Assembly (NCBI GenBank): GCA_030374805.1
Contig: JARGSG010000012.1
Coordinates: forward strand, 806,001 to 870,000
Direction of reading: 5' to 3'
Source of the DNA: Gracilaria gracilis
Lineage: Eukaryota > Rhodophyta > Florideophyceae > Gracilariales > Gracilariaceae
Length of the DNA: 64,000 nucleotides
The stretch's first letter is position 1, and every line of letters starts with the position of its first letter. This document shows, in pieces, positions 55,864 to 64,000 of the stretch. Below the pieces are notes generated by a model. It worked only from the letters and a program-made list of their open reading frames with translations, ran no database searches and had not been told where the DNA came from. The translations under genes and the position numbers were made by a program.

Positions 55864-57283
55864 TATGGAGGAGGATCACTATACCATGATGGTAAATTTG
55901 AAGCTCACGCAGAAAGAATTGGAACGGGTGAGGGAGGAGCTGAAGCAATAAAATGTGTTGATAGAAAGTTTAAGGGAGGCTGTGAAGGGTAGGAAGCGAA
56001 GGGGGTGTAGGAAGGAAGTGAAGGGGCGTCGAAAGCATGATATAGAGGTGCCAGAATGTTTTTACGGATTTGCATGGGCTGTATATGATAAGATTCTCCA
56101 CTATGCAAAGTTGGAGACGTCAGAACTCTGTTTTGATACGGAGAACGTTGGTAGGAGCTGGAAGAACAGGAGTGAGACGGTGGGAGAAAGTAGGGAGGGC
56201 AGCATATTTGTGGTTGGGGAGAAGGAGGTGGTACCTCGGTGCCCGTATCAAGTGGCATATGAGATGAGGGCGTATACGCCATCAACGGAGGGAGGAAGTG
56301 ATGTGCTGTTGAAATATGTGGTGGAGACGGAAATAATGGGAGATACTTGGGAGACGATACGAGAAGCGGGAAGGAAACAGGAGTGTGTGGATAATGTGAG
56401 TGCGGAAAAATGTCTGAGGCAGCGGATGAAGCAGACACTAAGCGATGTGATTGGGGTGCGGAAGCGGGCGGCTCGCGACAAGTTATTCTCCATCTTTGGA
56501 TATGATTTGATTGCAAAACGTGCGAAACCTACTGAGGGGACTGAGCTATGGAAAGAGCTAAAGCAGCAGATGGGGGAGGCGCGCGAGAAGCTGATGAGAA
56601 GGGAGGAGGGCGGGTGGAATGAGTTGTGTGCGTGGAGAACGAGTCAGTTCGAAAACCTTCCGTATTCCGGGTCTCGTGCGGTTGGGCCACCATGGGAGGT
56701 AGATGATGAAGATATGTACTTAAAAAATGGGATGGTGGTGGCAGTGTTGGAGGAGTATATGGGATACGCAATGGAAAGGCAAAGTAACGGTGAACGGCAG
56801 TACGTGGATGGGACAGTGATGCACCTTGCGAGACTTGACGCCTAGATTGCCTGTGTGGTGAAAACTATGAACGAGGTTGCGGGACGTGGAGGGCAAAGAT
56901 AGCTTTTGTTCTCTACTTTGTATGGGAATTATCTACTTGGGGCTTTTGAAGGAATACTGGGGGTAGCCTGGCAATCGCTACAGGACGAGCATGCCGAGGA
57001 GTTTGAGAACGATGGGTTTGTGGATGGAGATCCGAGGTGTGTGTCGGGAAACTATAGGAGAAGTGCGACAGTTGGGCTGTGGGTACCATCGAGGGAGAAG
57101 ATATACCTAGCTGTAAGGGAGGACTATTTTATGGCAAAACTAACACGAAGACTAGGTGCAGTTCTTGATTGTTATATAGCGGCCTGTCGACCGGAGGCCC
57201 CGAGTTTCGGGCGGTTGGTGGCACACCAGGCGGAACGCAGAGAAGGGATAGGGGTTGATGGTAGGGAAGAGGCGGGCTACTAA
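55864..57283 (+). pseudogene. coiled-coil protein conserved between copies, unknown function (R)
   Basis: ATG at 55864 (MEEDHYTMMVNLKLTQKELE). TAA at 55951 falls where L2 has CGGCAAAAT. Then the long frame 55955-56845 includes ECFYGFAWAVYDKILHYAKL, TLSDVIGVRKRAARDKLFSI and GTVMHLARLDA, ending in TAG where L2 has Trp. The last part (LFSTLYGNYLLGAFEGILGV, DDYFMAKL-like and GAVLDCYIAACRPE) reaches 57283. It is more complete at the C-terminus than L2 and shows a roughly 470-residue ancestral protein. Confidence 0.6.
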
Positions 57284-57459
57284 GGGTAAGGTGAGGTGCA
57301 GTGAGTGGGGAAGGGGTGGAGGTATGTGTGGGATGGGGAAGAGATGCTTCTTCTTCCTCATGTCATGCGTATCTTCACTCCTTCCAATTGCAAGGAAGCG
57401 GGTTGAAATTTTTATGAAGCTGAAGCTAACAGGGAATAGAGGCTACGTGTTGGATGGGA

Positions 57460-60400
57460 AATAAGGCTTGGCGGTGGGGTCTCGATAGAACCGATTGAGA
57501 TAGAATCGGTGAAAGCGCCAGTGTAGACGAGAAGTGAAGGCAGGAGCGGGGTAGTTCTGGCGGAGAACATGAACGGAGCCGAGGATGGAGGAAGAGGGGA
57601 TGAGTCCATACCAAGGGGAAACGTTATCGGAAGTCGAGTGGGTAGAGATGGGAACTGGGTGGATGGTGTGGTTATGTTCGTCGTCTGTTGCTCATCAGAG
57701 GCACCGCAGTTGGGAATGAGATCGACGTCGTCGCTGGGTGGGGCGAGTGCCATAAACTGGATGAAGGCGAACTCCTTGGGAGAAGAAGTTGAGAAAGGAA
57801 GGGCGAAACGAAGAAGGGAGAGGAGTTTGCAGACCCAGACGAACGATGTGGAGGGGGTGAGGTGGAGCCGGCGACGAGAACGTGGGAGAACTTTGAGGAC
57901 TTGGATGGACCGAAGGAGGGGATGGCAAAAATTCGTTGAATGATTGGGACAGGAAGATCCTGGAGAGTGAGCTCGTTTTGTTCTGTGATGTAGTTGTCGA
58001 GTACTGGGATGTAACCGCCGACGACGTAAGCGGAGTTGAACAGGGTGATTTGAGCCTGACCGAGGGCGGCGGAGTTGTCAATGAGTTGTAGGACTTCGAG
58101 AGAGAGGGTGATGAAGGATGGGAGGGCGTCTCTTCCGAATTGTGCAAGAATGGATAGGGTATCGGGGGGGAAGAGGTCTTGAAGGGATTTGTGCGGGGCG
58201 AAGCGAAGCCAGGAAAGGAGGAGGTGATGGAAGGGTTTGTGGAGACGGGATTCCAGTCCTTGATGGCATTGGAGCGGTGGATGGCACGAATGGTTTCTTG
58301 ATATACGGTGGACCTGCGCTTTGACGTTTTGGAGTTGTGGGAATTGAAAAGGGTGTGGGCGTGCTCGAATATGCCGGCATCATTGAAGTGGAGCCCTCCA
58401 AAGTGGCGAATGTCCTCGACAATGTGGTGGAGGAGGTAGAACTTGAGGATTTCGAGGCTGGAAGTATGGTGGGGGCCGAGAACGAGTACGGCTGTGCGCT
58501 TGAAGCAGCGGATTTGGAATTGGAGGTCGGTGAGGCGTGCGTCGGTCCATTTTGAGGAGGTGTTGTATCTCATAGAGAAGGGGAGAAGATCGGAGTACTT
58601 GGTGAAAACGGAAGTGATGGGAGCTGAATCGACTTCGTCACAGCATCGGTGGAAGAAGGCGCAGATGAAATGGAAGACCATGTCGAGTGCGAGGTAGTCT
58701 TTTGCTTCGAGCATACCAAGCAAGCCGTCGGTAGTGAAGAAACCGTTGAGAGTTTGACCGTTGTCGGAAGTGGAGAAGTCGATGTGGAGTCCGTTTGCGG
58801 GGAAGTGCTTTTCGATGGCGGAGAGAATGGTGTTTGATTGTTTGAGGATGGAAGTGCGGACGGAGTTGAAGAAGCAACGGGACTTGGAGGAATGGGGGGC
58901 GGTGAAGAGTGCTTCTGAGCGGAGTCTCTCGATGGCGGCGAGCTTGATGAGCTTGGAGACGCCGAGGTGGAAGTTGTGGAGTGGTTCGAAGGGGAAGATG
59001 TTGTAAGGGGAGAGTAGAGAGGTGATGTTGAGGAGAGGTTAAGATTCGAATAGGGATGAGTACTTTGCGAGGGAAAGGGAGTGGAGTGCTTCAACAGCCT
59101 TTTCCTTGGTGTTTCGGGCGATTCTGGGCTTTCTGGCGAGGAGGGCCTTTCCAGCATCTTGGAGGAGGGTAGAGTGTGATTTGTGGGAATCGAGAGTCTG
59201 GGTCTGGGATCGAAGAGGGGGGGATGGAATGTGTAGGTGGAGGTCGGAGCGTGGGAAGGTACATCGGTGGCATGGATGCTTGGGGCGGGTGCCGTGGGAG
59301 ATGGCGAGAATGTCCTTTGATTTTGGAATGTCTACGCAGTAGCTGGCGATGATTGGGTGAAAATGGCAGAGCACGCCATTAGCGTCACGAAAGGGGAAGC
59401 CATTGAGACCGGGGGAGAGGAGGGGGCCGAGGAGGTTGGAGATGGCGAGCTGAATGAGTTCCATTATGGTGTGGAGGGGGATGTGAGAGGAGGTTTGAAG
59501 GATGGACTCGTGGTGTTAGGAGAGGTGGGTTGGGAGGAAGGAGGTTGGCAAGTATCCGAGAAGGGTGACGTGTTCGGTGATGCACTTGCGACGGAAGGCA
59601 TCGGAGAAGTTGAGAAGGGGGATGTGAAGGGAGTAGGAGGTGATGGAAGAAGATTTGAGGAAGGTGGAGGACTTGTAGGAGTAGATGTGGACCAAGCTGA
59701 TGAAGGAGTCGATACCGGTGGAGTCGGGGGTGTGCCAGATGCAGGAGTCGTTGGAGGAGTGCATGATTGCGGCTTTGAGGGTGGGACTGCTTCTTTTCCG
59801 AGGGTGGAGGCCATGAGGTGGGCGAAAGCGGGAGAGCCAGAAGGGGTTGTGTAGGAAAAGGGGTGGAAGAAGGTGTTGTGGAAGTGTGCGAGGGCGAATT
59901 GTTGTTTGACGACCTGGTTGGGGTCCTTTCGGAAGATGGTGGTGGAGAAGAGCTGCTGTGGGTCGGAGAGGGTGGTGGGAGCGAAGCCGATGTTGCTGAG
60001 ACGGTGCTGGAAGAGTGTTTTCTGCAGCTCGAGGCACTAGGTGGCGGAGGAGACGGCGTTGTGGAAGGCAGATTTGGAGAAGTTGGGGTCGTGGAGGAGG
60101 GAGATGAGTTCTTCAGCCTTTCAGAGGCCAAGAGAGGAGGCGATGGAAGAGATGTAGAGGACCATGCGTTCGAGGTGGGGGTTGTTGAGGAGGGGGAAGG
60201 TAGGGGGAGGAGGAAGAGGAGGGGAGGGGGAGATGGAGCAGACAGGGGTGGTGGTGATGTGGTAGGCGTCCTGGGTGTGGAGGGAGAGAGAGAGTTGCTG
60301 GTGGTGGTAGGAGTCGTCGTCAGCGATGGGGACGTTGTCGGAAGGGCGGTATGTGGGAGGGGGAGGTGTATGGAGGTGGGGGGTAGACTTGTGACGCTTG

Positions 60401-60549
60401 ATGCGTGGCGGGAAGTGGGGGAGGCCTCCGCCTGGGGAGAGGAAACGCTTGTTTGGGTTGAGGCGATTGGGGCAACTCCTCTGGTGCCTTTGGATGGCGG
60501 GGATGGTGCGGGCGGAGAAGAAGCAGCCTTCAAAGCAGAAGTTGGGCAT
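57460..60549 (-). pseudogene. Plavaka/CACTA-like transposase (R)
   Basis: ATG at 60549 on the minus strand (MPNFCFEGCFFSARTIPAIQ), with a zinc finger C-x3-C...H-x3-C. The core is in several frames: MELIQLAISNLLGPLLSPGL, RDANGVLCHFHPIIASYCVD, HGTRPKHPCHRCTF. After the TAA at 59039, at the same codon as in L2, come LGPHHTSSLEILKFYLLHHI and FGGLHFNDAGIFEHAH. The C-terminus ends with CL-ATDDEHNHT, a VHVLRQNY block and HRFYLNRF, where Plavaka-type proteins end. It is expected to cut at the TCGGTGTT termini and bind subterminal AAACTAGC repeats, by analogy with CACTA systems. Frameshifts show this copy is inactive. Confidence 0.8.
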
Positions 60550-60829
60550 GGCGGGGAAGGTTGGGGGGGTGTTGGAGAGGATTGGGGGTACGTAGCGGGG
60601 AGCATAATATGGCGCACGGACCGTGGGACAGAGTGATGGGGATGATTGCACGTGATTCGAAGCAGTTTCATATATTTAGTATACGAATGCCTGATGTGAA
60701 AGGTGTTGCCTAGTGACCCGATCTCCACAAACTGAAAAGTTATTCGATCTATTTGTATACTCCTATTCCTATTCGATAAACAGCTATTTAAGTTTCTATC
60801 TAAGTGTCTATCTCGCTATTCGCCCCCGT

Positions 60830-61092
60830 ATACATGAACGTAGGTGACACTAACACACTTAAATTGAGCTGCGAAACTACCATAAACGAAAGAAGTATGC
60901 TAGTTTCCCTTCCATCCAAAAAGCAAAGATGGAAACAATTTGGAATAATTCTTTCGAAAAAAACTAGCACAAGTGGTAAGGTGGAAATATTTTCGGAAAT
61001 TCGCACTTCCAAATTTGGATAGATTCACCGGTTTTTCGTTCGTTTTAATTCGGTCATTTTTAACCGCCGAACTAGCATTCCGATAACACCGA
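60830..61092. repeat. right terminus of copy R (TIR and subterminal motifs)
   Basis: Ends GAACTAGCATTCCGATAACACCGA at 61092. Further motifs: ATGCTAGTTTCC, AAACTAGCACAAG. Similar to 29060-29312 over its whole length. Confidence 0.85.
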
Positions 61093-61099
61093 CGTTATG

Positions 61100-62611
61100 A
61101 CTGTGACGCCGGAGGAATTTCGGTAAGGACTTCAATGCGTATCTTTGAAGATTTATTGTGCCAGTGGCAGTGGTGCCAGATTCTTTTTTGCCCATTCCCA
61201 TGGCTTACTCGCAAATGGAACGGAGCTTCTGTCAACCATTTCCACCTGAGAAAGCCTCGTCTTAATCACTTCAACAAAGCTGTCACAAAAATCGCAGCCG
61301 AGAACAATTGGAGCAGCAAGCTTCCGGCATACAACGAATTCGACCGTAAACAAGGATAATCCTAGTTAACCAATAGTTCACACAGTACCCACAGTTTCAA
61401 TTGGCGAATTGTTTGCACCATAAATATTCTCCAGGGGACCATATAGGATGTTTCGAACACACTACTGAGGCAGAAGGGAATCAAGAATACAGTTCGGAAC
61501 TGCACCCGTATCAAGAACGGCAACATGAAGAACCATCAGATGATGAGAAAAACCGAAATCGGCGTAGACCATGTAACTCCACTTCAACAACATGAGTGCT
61601 CGTTTCGGATTTTTCGGACTAACCTCCCGTATCCACGGTCTTACAAGCTGTCCCACAACTGGGTGTGAATCCAATAAGGATAAAGACAACTGCCTTGAAA
61701 GGATTTTTATAGGGGAGGGGGACTGCGAAGCCCCAGGTGTCAGTGAACCATATTCAAAAGACACCTCTCCTGAATGGGAGGCTCCCAAACTCAGTTTTTC
61801 TGAGTAAAAACCCGTTTGAAACGGACGAATTTTCTTTTGTGGAATTGATTGTTTGACATAAGTGGTGACGTAGTTGGTAGCCTGACGAGCAAGAGCAATC
61901 AGAGAATCGGCAAGCCTCGATAAGTGGGGGTAGAATTGTCTCACCGAGGGATTCCTTCAAAACAAGGTAAGACTCGATCGGAACTGTCTTTTGCTCTTCT
62001 GGAGGCAACTGTTCGTATTAAACCACCGCTTCGTGGCTGTCCCTGAGAGGGAGCTTACAACTCGGAGATTCATGTCCTCTTCCATAACAGACGTGGCAGA
62101 TGACCGCAGAGCTCAAGCGGGGATGATCCGTATCGAGTGGTACTACCCTATAAGAAATTTTTGGAGAAAGAGGAGTGCAATTTGAGGGTGGGCGGCATTT
62201 GTGGAGGATACGTGGATGCCAAACGGACTTCATATTGAGTGCACGCAATCTGCGTTTGCAGCTTAATTTCGTGGTGTCCAATTGGAGGACGCTTGCTAAG
62301 CGGATTGAACGCATATGGAGTGCAAACGATACATATTGCACTCCTTCTGCGCCCACATTGTTCGTAGTCTGCCCCCCGCGATGTCCAAGTGCACTCCATG
62401 CGCACTCACAATAATGAAATAAACTATTAAAAAAATTAATCTGCCCTGACAAGGGTGTCCATTTGGACGCGAACGGCGTATAGATCGAGTTCAGGTGGAT
62501 GCTGAACTCTGCAAAAGATGCGCTCCACTTGCACTCACGAAAATGAAAAAATTTCTTGTAGGGACTATAGCATCGTACCAAGCAGAGCAAGTAGACAGAT
62601 ATCCATCCCAA
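61100..62611 (-). pseudogene. Ty3/gypsy gag end and protease, right of the giant insertion
   Basis: On the minus strand, 62611-62018 ends with a CCHC knuckle (CHVCYGRGHESPSC). 61944-61462 ends with the aspartic protease start, LHVAVLDTGAVPNCILDSLL (DTG). 61353-61153 gives FTVEFVVCRKLAAPIVLGCD, the typical distal protease block, and short coding-like text (IRIEVLTEIPPASQS) reaches the element boundary at 61093. The polyprotein continues at 42293 on the other side of copy R. Stops and shifts are present, so the element was already decaying or has decayed since. Confidence 0.75.
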
Positions 62612-63610
62612 GGAGGCTCCACTGTTTCATACGGAACGTCTCCTGCTTCCCTTAGAAAGGTGGGAGGAGCCATCAGAAAGGTAACCGACTTCTTCGGAAC
62701 TGACTCGACATCGAGCGGATCAAGAGAATCACTCGGTGAAATGCCCCTGTCAATGCAATCAATTTCTCGCTGCCATTCACCTATGGAACAGGTCGTAGAC
62801 GAGAAGCAGTTCGAGGGATCGTTGCAAGACCCAGAGGTCCCCGAGCCATCAGAGGTGGAAGATTCTGCGTTGGTAAGGCCTGTATAAGAATTGTGAATGA
62901 AAATCTGACGAAAGGCAGACTTCCTTCGCCTTTTGAGACTCTTCGAACGACGTCGAAGTCGACGTTAGCCACGACTGGGCGCAGAATCCGATGATTCGGA
63001 GCTGCGATTTTTCATCAAGATGACACGTTCCAACGCCTGAAGACATTGGTCAGTAAAAATTAACCTCATCTTAGACCTCCTCAGAAGACCATCAGGGATA
63101 CCGACCGCCTCCATAATGGAGTCGATATTGCGTTATAAAATACTAACATCACCATGAACATCCCTCGACAGGGCCACATCAACCTTAGCGACAAGGATGT
63201 TCAAAGCCTCCAGAATGGAGGACTTCATCAGCAAAAGTGCATATACGAGCCTCTAATAGAGAGGAAAGGCCATGGGACCCTCCAGTTGGGCAAGCCTTCT
63301 CCATAGGCGTGGAGTAAATAGGCCCTGCATCTGGGGGACCCGAAAAAGGTGGGTTGGTTTCCTTGAAGTCAGAGGTGGTTCCACTGACATTGGAACACAA
63401 CCACATAGGCGGACATACCAGCGATGGAGCATCAAAAGCCTGTGGTTGTAAATCACTCCGAGAATCAATCGGTTCCATTCGCAACGCAAGGATGACAGGC
63501 CAGATCGATACAATCAACTCGGCACTCACGGAAAACGAAACCGGCAAAACGCAACAGAAAAAGAAACGTTGAAACGGATAAGCCGACATTTTATAGGTCT
63601 GGAAAACACT
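62612..63610 (-). other. probable Ty3/gypsy gag N-terminal region, decayed
   Basis: Only broken minus-strand frames (62849-63046, 63185-63667), including MEPIDSRSDLQPQAFDAPSL, with no motif. Position upstream of the knuckle and protease suggests gag. Confidence 0.35.
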
Positions 63611-64000
63611 TGTGGAGCAACAGCCGTCACAAGAACGTAGAAGCCACTCGCGTGAGAGGAGATGCACCCAAGGTGTTCAGACGTGCTCTCTGTAAAGGGC
63701 GGCACAGCAGAAGAGCTTTCTGATGGGGTTCACATGTGCCGGGCGTAACTCCGGGCAACCACTTCGTTCCTAACAGACGGAGGTGGGCGAAGGATTGGCC
63801 CCAGTGGCGAACTCAATATTAGTGGGAAGAACACAGATGTGGGGCATCTGAGACAACGGTACGCGCAAACGAAGAAGAAAAAGGGGGCAAAAAAGGCCGT
63901 GTATACGAAACACGGACCCAGGAAAAGAAAGAAAACAAAAGAAAGGGCAAACAAAGATCTGTAAACAGGGTGCAGAACGACCGTAGTAACGGGGAAACCC
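63611..64000. repeat. LTR-like block C, running off the right edge
   Basis: Starts TGTGGAGCAACAGCCGTCAC and follows block B closely: CTCGCGTGAGAGGAGATG, CCGGGCGTAACTCCGGGCAA, ACAGACGGAGGTGGGCGAAG, ACGCGCAAACGAAGAAGAAA. It abuts the gag side of the minus-strand Ty3/gypsy element and could be its 5' LTR, or a separate insertion. Confidence 0.6.

Larger units (their letters stand above)
42294..61092 (+). mobile_element. giant Plavaka-like DNA transposon, full-length copy R (18.8 kb)
   Basis: The left end TCGGTGTTCTCGGAATGCTA and the complement of the right end TCGGTGTTATCGGAATGCTA differ at one of 20 positions. Both ends have clusters of AAACTAGC/GCTAGTTT subterminal motifs, a feature of CACTA-type elements. 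CG stands directly outside each end, possibly a 2-bp target duplication. The interior carries, left to right: coiled-coil gene (minus), ketopantoate-reductase-like (plus), dioxygenase-like and ParB-like (minus), hairpin region, methyltransferase-SET (plus), basic and coiled-coil proteins (plus), transposase (minus). The element splits a Ty3/gypsy polyprotein, whose halves abut both ends. Confidence 0.85.

Noticed and set aside
42294-61092. Endogenous giant virus or plasmid insertion
   Set aside because: Methyltransferase, SET and ParB-like genes could suggest it, but there is no capsid, polymerase or packaging gene. The segment has CACTA-type termini with its own transposase.

Overview
This is eukaryotic nuclear DNA made almost wholly of nested, decaying transposable elements. 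I see no convincing host gene, tRNA, rRNA or CRISPR array. Retroelement pol genes (Ty3/gypsy, Ty1/copia), MULE and CACTA-type transposases, SWIM and CCHC zinc motifs and a SET domain all point to a eukaryote. A large, repeat-rich algal genome would fit (one cargo gene resembles a Rossmann-fold family I associate with plants and algae), but the sequence does not prove the lineage.

The main object is an 18.8 kb DNA transposon at 42294-61092 (copy R). It has near-perfect terminal inverted repeats starting TCGGTGTT and clusters of a subterminal AAACTAGC motif. It carries a Plavaka/CACTA-like transposase of about 1,030 codons (57460-60549, minus). Its cargo is unusual: a DNA methyltransferase fused to a SET domain (52061-54047), a double-stranded beta-helix (2OG-Fe(II) type) dioxygenase-like gene (45069-46967), a ParB-like gene (47060-48869), an intact ketopantoate-reductase-like gene (44032-44865), and several basic or coiled-coil proteins of unknown function. 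The long region between the divergent ParB-like and methyltransferase genes (49030-50965) holds a perfect 35-bp-arm hairpin, a second degenerate hairpin and direct repeats. Two partial copies lie upstream. L1 (1885-5823, inverted) holds the left end with an internal deletion. L2 (20750-29312, direct) holds the right half and the longest uninterrupted methyltransferase-SET reading frame.

Layout: MULE remnant (1-993); L1 (to 5823); CACTA-like pseudogene 1 with a MITE inside (6750-9044); empty stretch; LTR-like block A and an unrecognised broken ORF (10655-13177); chromodomain-type Ty3/gypsy pol on the minus strand (13745-17880); CACTA-like pseudogene 2 (18300-20640, minus); L2; copia remnant 1 (30525-32940, minus); LTR-like block B (32996-33640); LTR-flanked copia 2 with target-site duplication (35409-40355, minus); a Ty3/gypsy element on the minus strand split by copy R (41784-42293 and 61100-62611); LTR-like block C (63611 to the edge).

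My reading of the system is that a cut-and-paste giant transposon carries enzymes able to methylate DNA, possibly oxidise DNA bases and modify histones, plus a ParB-like protein beside hairpin repeats. Most genes in these copies carry stops or frameshifts, so the copies are probably no longer autonomous. Comparing copies still exposes the ancestral gene content.
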